A program made the translations under genes and the position numbers. A stretch of 64,000 nucleotides of DNA from the NCBI RefSeq assembly GCF_900156535.1, contig NZ_FTNV01000001.1, positions 1,302,001 to 1,366,000 of the forward strand, read 5' to 3'. This DNA is from Roseovarius nanhaiticus (lineage in GTDB: Bacteria > Pseudomonadota > Alphaproteobacteria > Rhodobacterales > Rhodobacteraceae). Of this stretch, positions 47,488 through 56,668 are shown in pieces (positions within the stretch are counted from its first letter, which is position 1; each line of letters opens with the position of its first letter). Under the pieces are notes generated by a model. It was not told the DNA's origin and did no database searches. It was given only the letters and a program-made list of their open reading frames with translations.

Positions 47488-49240
47488 ACGCGGCCAAGAA
47501 CTCGATCCGGTGGAGCAGCTCGAGCATCTCCTCGCAAGCCACGCCGCAGAGGTCGATCGCATCCAAGTCGAAGCCGCCCGCCGTTTGACGGGCCCAGGCT
47601 TGCTCTGGGAGTTTCCCGGCGCGGTGATTGATGTCTCTGCGGCTGACCCTGACGCTGATCGTTTGGCAGAGCTTTGGAACCGGCGCGCGCGCGAGGTTCT
47701 GGATGCTGTTGGATGGACGGATGAGAGGCTGATCTGCCGCAGATTTCAGGGCGGTATAAATCTGGCGATTTCTGCACCGATGGATCAATTGCATTCCGCT
47801 GTCCTGGCGGCGCAGGTCGCGTGGCATCGATGTGCGTGCGATCTTCTGGGGTTGGCCGCGTTGCCATTCGATGCACTGATTGGCGATTTGAAACTCTGTA
47901 TGGCACAAGAGGCCAATCCGGCGCTTTGTGCATTGATCACAGCCGCGACGTCGCGGGGCGTTGATATATTGTCTGACGATGACGATGTCTCGCTAGGGCA
48001 GGGCGCTGGATCGCAAACATGGTCCGTGCAAAACGTGCCGGCCCCGCAGGATGTCGAGTGGGCAAATTTGCACGACATTCCGGTGGCGATGATCACTGGC
48101 ACCAACGGCAAAACGACGACAACACGTCTCTGTGCCGCGATTGCACGTGCGGCAGATAAGATCGCCGGACTGACAACGACAGATGTCGTGCAAGTAGGTG
48201 ACGACATTCTTGACCGCGGTGATTATTCCGGTCCGGGTGGCGCGAGGATGCTTTTGCGCGATCCACGGGTCGAGATCGCGTTTCTGGAAGTCGCCCGGGG
48301 CGGCATCCTGCGCCGGGGTCTGGCGACGCGCCGTGCCAGCGTCGCGATTGTGACCAATATCTCGAAAGATCATCTCGGCGAATATGGCGTCACCACGCTG
48401 GCTGATTTGGCGGAGGCCAAATTCGCCGTGACACGCGCTGTCATGGAGGGCGGCGTGTGCGTCCTCAATGCCGACGATCCCAACGTGGTAGAGGCGGCGG
48501 CGCGGGTGAATTCGCCGATATGGTGGTTTTCGCTGGATCCGGCGTCGCCTCAGATCAAACAGGCGCGCATCAGCGGTCAGCCCTGTGCATTCCTTGATCA
48601 GGACGCACTGACCTTTTGTAATGGCACCGACGAGCCATGGTCGGTCAATATACGCGACGTGCCCATCACCCTGGAGGGCGCGGCGCGGCATAACATCTAC
48701 AACGCTCTGGCTGCCATGTGCGCCTGCGCGGCCCTGAATATATCACCCGAGGCGATCCAGTCCGGACTTGCGGGCTTTTCTTCTGACACCAACGATAATC
48801 CCGGCCGCTTTAATCAATTCGACTTCAATGGCGCGCGTCTTTTCGTCGACTATGCGCATAACCCCGACGCGATTGCCGCGGTCTGCGATGCACTGGCACA
48901 GGTCCCTGCGCAACGCCGTTTCATACTGCTGAGCCAGCCCGGCGACCGCAGCGATCAGAACATCCATGACGCTACCGCAGCCGCATTGCGATTTCAGCCA
49001 GATCATATCGTCGTCGCAGAGATCTCGGACTACCTGCGCGGCCGAGCACTTGAAGAGGTCCCGCGTCTCATCGAGGAAGCCGCATCAGACTGCGGGAAAG
49101 ATCCCGAAGACATCACACGTGTTAGGTCTCCTGCCGAAGGGGTGGAGCTGATCTTGCAGCAAGCGCAGCCCGGTGATCTGGTCCTGTTGCTCGTGCTGTC
49201 TGATCGTGAATGCGTCTTCAAATTGCTGGCAGGCAATTAA
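47468..49240 (+). CDS. Second Mur-ligase-type protein beside CphA, no ATP-grasp domain
   Basis: 590 residues. The C-terminal part from about 205 parallels the CphA Mur-ligase half: GTNGKTTTT at 211, FLEVARGGILRRGL, TNISKDHLGEYG, NADDPN and FVDYAHNPDA. The first ~190 residues are not ATP-grasp and match nothing I know; they are acidic at their end. CphA2-type proteins of cyanobacteria keep ATP-grasp, so this is different. Similar genes sit beside cphA in some proteobacteria. It could ligate an amino acid or dipeptide to a cyanophycin-like chain or prime it. ATG 47468 is inside the cphA end; GTG 47480 is an alternative start. Confidence 0.8.
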   Translation: MLKTVTERGQELDPVEQLEHLLASHAAEVDRIQVEAARRLTGPGLLWEFPGAVIDVSAADPDADRLAELWNRRAREVLDAVGWTDERLICRRFQGGINLAISAPMDQLHSAVLAAQVAWHRCACDLLGLAALPFDALIGDLKLCMAQEANPALCALITAATSRGVDILSDDDDVSLGQGAGSQTWSVQNVPAPQDVEWANLHDIPVAMITGTNGKTTTTRLCAAIARAADKIAGLTTTDVVQVGDDILDRGDYSGPGGARMLLRDPRVEIAFLEVARGGILRRGLATRRASVAIVTNISKDHLGEYGVTTLADLAEAKFAVTRAVMEGGVCVLNADDPNVVEAAARVNSPIWWFSLDPASPQIKQARISGQPCAFLDQDALTFCNGTDEPWSVNIRDVPITLEGAARHNIYNALAAMCACAALNISPEAIQSGLAGFSSDTNDNPGRFNQFDFNGARLFVDYAHNPDAIAAVCDALAQVPAQRRFILLSQPGDRSDQNIHDATAAALRFQPDHIVVAEISDYLRGRALEEVPRLIEEAASDCGKDPEDITRVRSPAEGVELILQQAQPGDLVLLLVLSDRECVFKLLAGN

Positions 49241-49712
49241 ATTGATCTATGTGGCGGTACCCTCTGGCCGGCGCCAGCTCAAAAAAACAGCGCGCCGCAT
49301 GCATTGGCCCCGACAGCTTTCTGGGGCCAACGCCTGATCTGAATTGAACATCAAGAGCGGCCTGTCTCCAGACGCTCGCCGCACCCAGCATCAGCTGAGA
49401 GCTTTGGGCATCGCTCAGCGCCTTTGGCGTGATCTTCTCGCTTGGGCGCCTGCCTCATGGCTCACGGCTCACGCCTCGGGCCGACGATGTACCAAGAGCA
49501 CTTCGTTATCAGATCATCCTATGTGAACCATAGGCGCTGACGCCCGACACCAAGAAGAAATCGCGCTCATTTTGTGCTACCGTGGTGCTGCCGACTCAAC
49601 AATCGTTGCGTCGACAGCAAAGACGTCAGCCGCGCGCCGATCGAATTGTTAGGGAGCCGCATCCCCTGCTGCGCGTGTCAACTCGACGTGTGCAACTGTA
49701 TGGGAGGGCGCA
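49241..49712. other. Gap between the cyanophycin cluster and soxC
   Basis: 472 bases with no open frame I can support. It contains one strong hairpin (listed separately) and presumably the soxC promoter; the last 20 bases before soxC include GGGAGGGC, a good ribosome site. Confidence 0.4.
49304..49330 (+). terminator. Hairpin after the cyanophycin cluster
   Basis: TTGGCCCC (49304-49311) pairs perfectly with GGGGCCAA (49323-49330) around an 11-base loop, 64 bases after the last stop codon. No T-run follows, so termination may need Rho or the hairpin only stabilises the RNA end. Confidence 0.5.
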
Positions 49713-51089
49713 ATGTCCGAAACCGAAAAATTCGCCACATCGTTATATGGCCCAGCCGAAAAACAGATGGCCGAGGCTCTTGTCGAGATCGAGCGACAGG
49801 CGCTTGCGGATGAGGAAGAATGCGACTGCAAAGAGGGCATGTTCAACGGCCTCACGCGCCGCGGTGTCCTGATGGGCGGTGTTGCCTTGGGCGGCAGCGC
49901 CTTGGCAGGTGGCCGCGCTCGTGCCGAAGCACCTCCGGGTGCAATCGAATATGAGGTGCAGCCCGATCCGACCAAGGAGCAGGGGCGGCTCATTCTCGAC
50001 GATGGCGGCTATGGCTCGCGCTCGCAGTTCGAGAACGAGGTGCGCTGGCGCTATCCCACCGCCAGCATCGATTCCAGCTGGTCGATGACGCCGCTGGCCT
50101 CGGGCCGCGGGATGATCACGCCGTCGGGTCTTCATTTCGAGCGGCATCACGCGGGCATCCCGACGATCGACCCTCAGACGCATGAGCTGATCCTGCACGG
50201 CATGGTGGATCAGCCGTTGCGCTTTACCATGGATGATCTGAAACGGCTTCCGTCTGTCAGCAAGCTTCACTTCATCGAATGCTCCGGCAACGGTTTGACC
50301 GAATGGGCCAAGCCGACGCTCAAGACGGTGCAAGGCACGCATGGCCTCACTTCGACCTCGGAATGGACCGGCGTGCGCCTGTCGACCGTGCTGGAAATGG
50401 CGGGCGTGCAGGATGGCGCCGCATGGATCCTCGCCGAAGGTGCGGATGCGGCGGTGATGACCCGCTCTGTGCCCATCGACAAGGCGATGGACGACGCGAT
50501 TCTGGCCTATGCCCAGAACGGTGAGGCGATCCGCCCCGAGCAGGGCTATCCGCTGCGTCTGCTGCTTCCGGGCTACGAGGGCAACACCCATATCAAATGG
50601 CTGCGCCGCCTCGAAGTCAGCGACAAGCCCTTCATGACCCGCGAAGAGACGTCGAAATATACCGACCTCATGCCGGATGGCACAGCGCGCCAGTTCTCGC
50701 TGGAGATGGAGGCGAAGTCGGTCATCACCTTCCCCTCGGGCGCGATGAAGCTGCCGCGTCCGGGCTTTTACGAGGTGACGGGTATCGCATGGTCCGGTCG
50801 CGGCAAGATCGCCAAAGTGGAAGTCTCGGCCGATGGCGGCGAGACATGGCAGGAGGCCACGCTGGACAGCCCGGTGCTGGACAAGTGCCATACCCGCTTC
50901 CGGCTGCCCTGGACCTGGACCGGCGAGGAGGCGGTGCTGCAAAGCCGTGCCGTGGACGAAACGGGCTATGTTCAGCCGACCCTCGAGCAACTTGTCGAGG
51001 TGCGCGGGCTGAAATCCGTCTATCATCTGAACGCAATCCAGAGCTGGCACATCGCGCCGGACGGGGAGGTGCACAATGTTCACGCGTAA
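49713..51089 (+). CDS. soxC: Sulfur/sulfite dehydrogenase molybdopterin subunit SoxC
   Basis: 458 residues. LTRRGVLMGG followed by a hydrophobic Ala/Gly run is a twin-arginine signal, expected for a molybdenum enzyme exported folded. The sulfite-oxidase fold follows: FIECSGNG places Cys190, the Mo ligand, then EWTGVRLSTVLE, GYEGNTHIKWLRRLEV and the C-terminal dimerisation domain (IAWSGRGKIAKVEVSADGG). SoxC with SoxD oxidises sulfane sulfur in the periplasm in the Sox pathway. soxD follows with a 14-base overlap; other sox genes are not in the window. Confidence 0.93.
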   Translation: MSETEKFATSLYGPAEKQMAEALVEIERQALADEEECDCKEGMFNGLTRRGVLMGGVALGGSALAGGRARAEAPPGAIEYEVQPDPTKEQGRLILDDGGYGSRSQFENEVRWRYPTASIDSSWSMTPLASGRGMITPSGLHFERHHAGIPTIDPQTHELILHGMVDQPLRFTMDDLKRLPSVSKLHFIECSGNGLTEWAKPTLKTVQGTHGLTSTSEWTGVRLSTVLEMAGVQDGAAWILAEGADAAVMTRSVPIDKAMDDAILAYAQNGEAIRPEQGYPLRLLLPGYEGNTHIKWLRRLEVSDKPFMTREETSKYTDLMPDGTARQFSLEMEAKSVITFPSGAMKLPRPGFYEVTGIAWSGRGKIAKVEVSADGGETWQEATLDSPVLDKCHTRFRLPWTWTGEEAVLQSRAVDETGYVQPTLEQLVEVRGLKSVYHLNAIQSWHIAPDGEVHNVHA

Positions 51090-51738
51090 CCTGACACTCA
51101 TCTGCGCCGTCTCGGCGCTAGCCCTGCCTGCTTTCGGGCAAGACGTTCCCCGCACCTCGGCTGAGTTGCCTGAGAGGCTGGAAACCGGCGAGCGCGCGCC
51201 GATGGAGGTGCCCAAATCAAGCGCCGAGGAGGTGGGCGACATCGCGCCCGCCGAGAACGCTTACGGCATCGGCCAGCCCGCCACCGAGGAGGAGATCGCC
51301 GCTATCGACATCGACGTCATGCCGGACGGGCGCGGCCTGCCCGAAGGCAGCGGCACCTATGCCGAGGGCGAGGAGCTCTACGAGACGATCTGTGCGGCTT
51401 GCCATGGATCGGACATGATGGGCATCGCCGAGCTAGGCGCGCCCCGCCTGATCGGCGGGCGGGACACCCTGGCCACCGACGCGCCGGTGAAAACGGTCGA
51501 AAGCTACTGGCCCTATGCCAGCACCTTCTTCGACTACACGCACCGCGCCATGCCAATGACCGAACCCGGCTCTCTCAGCGCGGACGAGGTCTATGCCATC
51601 AGCGCCTATGTGCTGGGCAAGGCCGGGATCACGAGCACCGAGCCCGATAGCGTGATGGACGCAGAAGCCATGGCCGAGGTCGAAATGCCCAATGCAGACG
51701 GCTTCGTTTCGGATCCGCGACCCGATGTTAGTCAGTAA
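51076..51738 (+). CDS. soxD: Cytochrome c subunit SoxD, short monoheme form
   Basis: 220 residues with a Sec signal peptide (about 1-21) and one heme site, CAACHGSD, followed by a cytochrome c fold with axial Met in HRAMPMTEPGSL. Paracoccus pantotrophus SoxD is a longer diheme protein; here the second heme domain is absent. The end is a natural acidic tail rather than an obvious break, so this is a short form, not an evident truncation. It takes electrons from SoxC. Translation is coupled to soxC by overlap. Confidence 0.88.
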   Translation: MFTRNLTLICAVSALALPAFGQDVPRTSAELPERLETGERAPMEVPKSSAEEVGDIAPAENAYGIGQPATEEEIAAIDIDVMPDGRGLPEGSGTYAEGEELYETICAACHGSDMMGIAELGAPRLIGGRDTLATDAPVKTVESYWPYASTFFDYTHRAMPMTEPGSLSADEVYAISAYVLGKAGITSTEPDSVMDAEAMAEVEMPNADGFVSDPRPDVSQ

Positions 51739-51774
51739 ATAGCGACACGCCTGCTCATACGCTGTTCTGAGGTG

Positions 51775-51812
51775 GAAAAAACGTGACGCCGCTCGTCCGA
51801 CGGGGCGGCGTC
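51775..51812 (-). terminator. Rho-independent terminator for the minus-strand hypothetical gene
   Basis: GACGCCGC pairs with GCGGCGTC (51785-51812, 8 bp, 12-base loop). On the minus strand the stem is followed by ACG and a run of six T (51776-51781). It lies about 130 bases after the stop of the hypothetical gene at 51944. On the plus strand the same stem may help end soxCD transcripts. Confidence 0.65.
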
Positions 51813-51943
51813 GCAAAAGGATGCGGCCAGCTAAGCTTCAAAGGAATTCAAAGAGGCGCCCACGGGGACCCGCTCGCAACGTCACATCGGACCAAAAGGA
51901 ACGCGCCGCCGGGGCCGCCTATTGGTCCGATAACACATCCAAC

Positions 51944-52381
51944 TCAACTTGCAGATGGCGACTGATTTGTAGGATCCCTCTCCGCGTCCTCGGCGTCCTC
52001 ACGCCAGAATGCGACCACCTTCTTGAATTCTGCCGCGTAGAAGGCTGCGTCTTCCGATCCGGAGGGGTCGCCATCGAGCCGCCCGACGCGACGTGCGCAG
52101 TCGAAAAAGCCGGGCGCGGGCAATCCATGCCTTGTCTTGCTGACCACGAGCGCTGCGATCAACGGCCGGGCGGCGGCCGCGTCCTCCTCAATCAGGCATT
52201 CCAAAGCGACTGTGAGTTGATGGATCGTATTCGGCGGCGAGAGGTCCAGCGCCTTGGCGAGAGCCTGATAGGTGATGGGACTCGCTTGGCCGGCAATTTG
52301 GCGGAGATACCTCCGGACCCGTGGTGCCAACACGCTGGAGTTTGACGGGTCATTGTTCGCAATTGAACCTTCAGATCGCAA
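51944..52381 (-). CDS. Hypothetical protein, possible winged-helix domain
   Basis: 145 residues; I do not recognise the family. The N-terminal part (RVRRYLRQIAGQASPITYQALAKALDLSP) has the look of a winged-helix DNA-binding domain. The middle contains ALVVSKTRHGLPAPGFFDCARR, and the end AAEFKKVVAFWRE is helical. Coding periodicity is good and a terminator follows on this strand. It lies downstream of the KefB-type gene in the same direction but 171 bases away, so it may be separately transcribed. Confidence 0.6.
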   Translation of the reverse strand: MRSEGSIANNDPSNSSVLAPRVRRYLRQIAGQASPITYQALAKALDLSPPNTIHQLTVALECLIEEDAAAARPLIAALVVSKTRHGLPAPGFFDCARRVGRLDGDPSGSEDAAFYAAEFKKVVAFWREDAEDAERDPTNQSPSAS

Positions 52382-52552
52382 TTTATCACTCCCCCCTTTT
52401 GCATTATTTTCGGCGTGCCTCCCAGGCAGCGGAACCTCTGAAAGAATATCGGTTCCGATTTCGAGTGCTCGATGCGCCTGTCCCGACTGGTGGCGACAGG
52501 ACTTCTGAGAAATGCGGCGATGTTTCCATATGCCAATCTGCCTGCGCCGCTC

Positions 52553-54454
52553 TCACGGGTTCGGCCGCCTGCGCGCGGTGTCGGCGTCATCAGATGCGGC
52601 GCCAAGGGGCTCAGGCGCGATGGCGGTGACAATGTCATCGCGCGCAACCGCATTGCGACCGGCTGCTATTTGCTCGGCCAAGCGGGCGCCGTCGGTCTCT
52701 CTCACGCGTGAGACGACCTCTTGCGCATCGTCCATGGAGTAGCCGAGTTTATGCAGCGTCGCCTCACCCAAAGCCAGAGCCGAAAGCAGGGTCTCCCGCA
52801 TGATCGCCGTTGCTGGCAGGCCTTCTCCGGCGAGCCGAACCGCGTGGATGCGATCATGCGCCCGCACCATGAGGGATGCGTTTGAAAACCGGTCGCGCAC
52901 GATGCGCGTGATGCGCAGTGTCGCGTCCGGATCATCGGTGGCGATAACGATGACACGCGCGCCGGCCGCGCCTGCGGCGTCCAGCACCTCGGGCCGCGTG
53001 CCGTCACCGAAATGCACCCGCGCGCCAAAGCGTTTGGCTTCGCGGATCCGATCGGCGTCGTGATCCAGAAGCGTGACGGCTATGCCTTCGGCAATCAGCG
53101 GCTGCGCGACAAGCTGGCCGACGCGGCCGAAGCCGATGATAAGCACGGACCCGCCTGCATCGGAATAATCCTCGTCAATCGTCTCCGGCTCGCCGGGTCC
53201 CATCACCAGCCGGTAGGCGCGTTCGGACTGCGAGGAGACCGCCATCGACAGCGTGACGATGGCCACCGCGATCGAGGCCACATCACCCGGCAGGATCAGC
53301 GCGGAGCTGGCGGCGGAGAAAAGGACAAAGCCGAACTCGCCATGCTGGCCCATGGCAAAGGCGATGCGCAGGGCAATGGGATGGGGCGTGCCGAAGGCGC
53401 GGTTGACGGTATAGGCGCCCAACCCCTTCAGCGCGACCGTCACGGGCACCGCCAGCAGGATCACCAGCCAGTTCTCGGCCACCGCGCCCTGATCGAGCGA
53501 GAGGCCGACGGCAACGAAAAAGAGACCCATGAAGAGGCCGCGGAACGGCTCGATATCCGCTTCGATCTCGTGCCGGTAAGAGGATTCGGCCAGCATCACC
53601 CCGGCGATGAACGCGCCCATCGCGTAGGACAGCCCCGCCGCCGCCATGATGAGCGCGGCAAAGACCACCACGCCGAGGGCCGCGGCGGTCATCAATTCGG
53701 GCGTGCGGGTGCGCGCGATGATGCGGAACATCGGGTCGAGCGCATAGCGCCCGACGATAACCAACACCGCGATGGCAGCGATGCCGATAGCCACCGCCCA
53801 TGCGTTGTCCGCAAGCGTCGCCTCCCCCCCCGTGGGCGCCAGCAGCGTGACCAGCAGCAGGAAGGGCACGATGGCCAGATCCTCGAAGAGCAGCACCGCG
53901 ATGGCGGTCTGCCCGAAACGCGAATTGCGCTCGCCGCTCTCGTCGATCCCGCGCATGACCAGCGCGGTCGAGGACAGCGCGAGGCCAAGACCCACGATCA
54001 GCGCGGCGCGCCAGTCGAGGCCATAGAGCAGTGCCGCGAGCGTCAGCAGCACCGCGCAGGCCATCACCTGCGACAGACCGCGTCCGAAGATGGTTCCGCG
54101 CATCTCCCACAGTCGGGCCGGGCGGAACTCGAGCCCGATGACGAAGAGGAACAGCACAACACCGAACTCGGCAAAATGCAAAAGCTCGCCCGGCTGGCGG
54201 GCGAAGGAGACCGGCAGGCCGATCCCGGCGACGATCCCCGCGGCAAGATAGCCGATCACCGTGCCCAGCCCCAGCGCGCGCGACAGCGGCACGCAGAGGC
54301 AGGCCAGCGCGATCAGGATGAGCGCTTCGAGAAAGGCCAGCTCCATGCCGACGAGGCCGAAGATGGCCTGTCCCCCGGCGGGGTCAGCGGCAAGGGCGGG
54401 GGTCGCGGCCGCCACCGCAAGGGCGGCGACCGGCAGGGCGGCGTGCAGGGTCAC
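52553..54454 (-). CDS. KefB/KefC-type K+/H+ antiporter with RCK domain
   Basis: 633 residues. The CPA2 exchanger core has about 12 membrane segments (FLFVIGLEFRPARLW, SSTALVMRGI, FEDLAIVPFL, FVAVGLSLD, GQHGEFGFVLF), then an NAD-binding RCK domain (LIIGFGRVGQLVAQPL). Kef systems expel K+ and acidify the cytoplasm when glutathione adducts of electrophiles form. The start is GTG 54454, overlapping the pirin stop by 4 bases (GTGA). The first 22 residues look like a signal peptide ending in ALA, unusual for Kef; ATG 54346 (MELAFLEALILIAL) would give the more usual N-terminus. It ends the operon begun at the dioxygenase. Confidence 0.88.
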   Translation of the reverse strand: MTLHAALPVAALAVAAATPALAADPAGGQAIFGLVGMELAFLEALILIALACLCVPLSRALGLGTVIGYLAAGIVAGIGLPVSFARQPGELLHFAEFGVVLFLFVIGLEFRPARLWEMRGTIFGRGLSQVMACAVLLTLAALLYGLDWRAALIVGLGLALSSTALVMRGIDESGERNSRFGQTAIAVLLFEDLAIVPFLLLVTLLAPTGGEATLADNAWAVAIGIAAIAVLVIVGRYALDPMFRIIARTRTPELMTAAALGVVVFAALIMAAAGLSYAMGAFIAGVMLAESSYRHEIEADIEPFRGLFMGLFFVAVGLSLDQGAVAENWLVILLAVPVTVALKGLGAYTVNRAFGTPHPIALRIAFAMGQHGEFGFVLFSAASSALILPGDVASIAVAIVTLSMAVSSQSERAYRLVMGPGEPETIDEDYSDAGGSVLIIGFGRVGQLVAQPLIAEGIAVTLLDHDADRIREAKRFGARVHFGDGTRPEVLDAAGAAGARVIVIATDDPDATLRITRIVRDRFSNASLMVRAHDRIHAVRLAGEGLPATAIMRETLLSALALGEATLHKLGYSMDDAQEVVSRVRETDGARLAEQIAAGRNAVARDDIVTAIAPEPLGAASDDADTARRRPNP

Positions 54455-55428
54455 GGGTAATGCACACCGCCGACGGCGCGGCGTGGCTTGGTCTTGTCTT
54501 CGGGCAGGGGGATGAAATCCTTTTCGTCACCGGGCACGGTTTCGAACCGGCCGCGCCGCCATTCTTCCTTGGCCTGCTCGATGCGCTCGGGGCGTGAGGA
54601 GACGAAATTCCACCAGATGTAGCGCGGCCCTTCCATCGGCGCGCCGCCGAACAGCATGAAGCGTGCGTGATCGCCCGTGCCGTCCTCCAGTGCCTTGACG
54701 GTGATCTCGTCGCCGGGGCGCAGGATCAAAAGCTGGCCGGGCTCGAACGTATCGCCCGCAACGTCGATCTTGCCGTGGATGGTGTAGATCGCGCGCTCTT
54801 CGGTATTGGCGGCGATCGGCGCGCGGGCGCCGGGGGCCAGCGTGACGTCGCCATAAAGCGTATCGGACGCGGTCCGGAGCGGCGATGTCGCGCCGAAGGC
54901 TGATCCGGCGATCAGCCGCGCCTTCAGCCCCTCGGCCTCGACCACGGGCAGGTCCGTCTTGCCATGATGCATAAAGGCCGGATCGGATTCCTCCTCGTTT
55001 TCCGGCAGGGCCATCCAGGTTTGGATGCCAAAGAGCTTCTGGCCGGTGGCCAGACGCTCGGGCGCGGTGCGCTCGGAATGGACGATGCCCTTCCCGGCCT
55101 TCATCCAGTTCACCGCCCCCGGCTCGATCGCCATATCGGTGCCGAGGCTGTCGCGGTGGTGAATCTGCCCCTCGAAAAGGTAGGTCAGCGTGGCGAGGTT
55201 GATATGCGGATGGGGGCGCACATCGATCCCCTCGTTCGTCAGGAATTCCGCCGGACCCATCTGGTCAAAGAAGATGAAGGGGCCGACCATCTGCCGCTTG
55301 ATCGACGGCAAGGCGCGGCGCACTTCCATCTCGCCCAGATCGACCGCGCGGGGCACGATCAGGGTTTCGACGGCGTCGACCGTCTCGGCATTTCCCAGGA
55401 CGGGATCGGGGCAAGGGCTCCAGCTCAT
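54451..55428 (-). CDS. Pirin-family protein (quercetinase-like cupin)
   Basis: 325 residues, bicupin. RPHPHINLATLTYLFEG and HHRDSLG carry the His ligands of the N-terminal metal site; WMKAGKGIVHSER and the C-terminal pirin domain follow. Bacterial pirins include quercetin 2,3-dioxygenases and redox-sensing regulators. AAGGA lies upstream of ATG 55428. It lies between the GNAT and KefB-type genes in the quinone-stress operon, which favours a dioxygenase or detoxifying role. Confidence 0.88.
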   Translation of the reverse strand: MSWSPCPDPVLGNAETVDAVETLIVPRAVDLGEMEVRRALPSIKRQMVGPFIFFDQMGPAEFLTNEGIDVRPHPHINLATLTYLFEGQIHHRDSLGTDMAIEPGAVNWMKAGKGIVHSERTAPERLATGQKLFGIQTWMALPENEEESDPAFMHHGKTDLPVVEAEGLKARLIAGSAFGATSPLRTASDTLYGDVTLAPGARAPIAANTEERAIYTIHGKIDVAGDTFEPGQLLILRPGDEITVKALEDGTGDHARFMLFGGAPMEGPRYIWWNFVSSRPERIEQAKEEWRRGRFETVPGDEKDFIPLPEDKTKPRRAVGGVHYP

Positions 55429-55467
55429 GATGTCGTTCCTTATTGGTGGTTCAAACGGTTGCGAAAA

Positions 55468-55761
55468 TCAGCCCTGCAGGACGTCCTGCCATTCGGGATG
55501 GCGCTGGATCTGCGCCTTGGCGTAGGGGCATAGCGGCACGATCTTGCGCCCCTCAGTGCGGGCATCCTCGACGCTGCGGCGCACCAGCGCCTGACCCACG
55601 CCGCGCCCGCGCAGCGCGTCCGGCACGCCGGTATGGTCGATGATGATCAGTGAGGCGCCGGCGCGCGAGTAGGTCATCTCGGCCTCATGGCCGTCCACGA
55701 TTGCAATGTAGCGCCCCTTGGTTTCGGTCTCTTTGCGGGTGATCTCGATCTCGTCACTCAT
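55468..55761 (-). CDS. Small GNAT-family N-acetyltransferase
   Basis: 97 residues of the one-domain GNAT group (GCN5-related N-acetyltransferase, YjdJ/NATD1 type). DHTGVPDALRGRGVGQALVRR contains the acetyl-CoA binding R-G-x-G-x-A turn, and LCPYAKAQIQRHPEW is the conserved C-terminal segment. GGAGGCAGGC before ATG 55761 is an excellent ribosome site. It starts 9 bases after the esterase gene's stop. Substrate unknown. Confidence 0.88.
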   Translation of the reverse strand: MSDEIEITRKETETKGRYIAIVDGHEAEMTYSRAGASLIIIDHTGVPDALRGRGVGQALVRRSVEDARTEGRKIVPLCPYAKAQIQRHPEWQDVLQG

Positions 55762-55770
55762 GCCTGCCTC

Positions 55771-56478
55771 CTATGATTTCTGGTTCAGCGTCTTGCGCAG
55801 CCACGCCGCCTCATCGGCGATGATGCCATGACCGGCGCCCGGAATTATGAGCGTCTCGAGTGCCGCACCCATCTCCTGCAAGACTGCCGCGCTCTGGCGC
55901 ACCCTGGCAAGCGGGATATGCGGATCCTGCTCATGGCAGCCGATCAGGATGGGCACCCCGTCCAAGCGCCCCTCATACTCGAACGCCTTTTCCGGGCGTC
56001 CGTAAAGCGCGTCCTGAGGCGCGCCGCCCGCCTCGCCGGTGCCCAGCAGACCGCCCGACAGGGCGGCAACCGCGCGGAACGGACGGGCAAGGCGCGCGGC
56101 GGCCTCGAGCGCCAGACACGCGCCCTGGCTGAAGCCGACAAGCGCAATGCGCTCGGGGCCGAACCCCTTGGCCTCAAGATCCGCAAGGAGCGCTTCGACC
56201 ACGCTGAGGCCACTGCTTAGGCCCGGCTCATTCGCGCCGAGCGGGGCCAGGAACGACTCCGGCCACCAGGAACGATCCGCCGCCGCAGGCGCGAGAACCG
56301 CGACATCGGGCAAGGCCAGATGGTCTGCCAGTCCAATCATGTCCTCGGGTGCACCGCCCCGACCATGCACCATGACGACGGCCAGCCTGGCGGCGTCAAG
56401 CGGCGCACCGGCCACGGCGATCCGCTGGTTCGCATGCGGCCCGGTGCCGCCGCTGCGCAGCTCTGCCCCGGCGGTCAT
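55771..56478 (-). CDS. Carboxylesterase/phospholipase of the MhqD type
   Basis: 235 residues, alpha/beta hydrolase. VVMVHGRGGAPEDMIGL is the oxyanion loop, LVGFSQGACLALE the nucleophile elbow, CHEQDPHIP the acid and PGAGHGI the His. The start at 56478 is chosen because GGGTGGTG precedes it and the hydrolase fold begins soon after; in-frame ATGs reach to 56646. In Bacillus, mhqD is paired with the dioxygenase mhqO under quinone control, and a dioxygenase heads this operon too. Confidence 0.85.
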   Translation of the reverse strand: MTAGAELRSGGTGPHANQRIAVAGAPLDAARLAVVMVHGRGGAPEDMIGLADHLALPDVAVLAPAAADRSWWPESFLAPLGANEPGLSSGLSVVEALLADLEAKGFGPERIALVGFSQGACLALEAAARLARPFRAVAALSGGLLGTGEAGGAPQDALYGRPEKAFEYEGRLDGVPILIGCHEQDPHIPLARVRQSAAVLQEMGAALETLIIPGAGHGIIADEAAWLRKTLNQKS

Positions 56479-56608
56479 GACACCACCCGGATCAGCGGCA
56501 GGTGCGATGCGCATCTGTTCAGGCTTGAACACTGCTGGTCCGGCTGAGCGATACCAAGCAGCGCGGAATTCAAGGATATGGGCATGTCGTCCTCCGATGT
56601 GAGGTAAG

Positions 56609-56636
56609 ATGTGGCCGCGATGCGCCGCGGCCACAT
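56609..56636. other. Intercistronic hairpin 1 of the detoxification operon
   Basis: ATGTGGCCGC pairs perfectly with GCGGCCACAT around an 8-base loop. It lies in the gap between the isochorismatase-like gene and the esterase gene. Confidence 0.6.
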
Positions 56637-56668
56637 GAATGGTCATGGATCGGCGAAGAAATCGCCGT

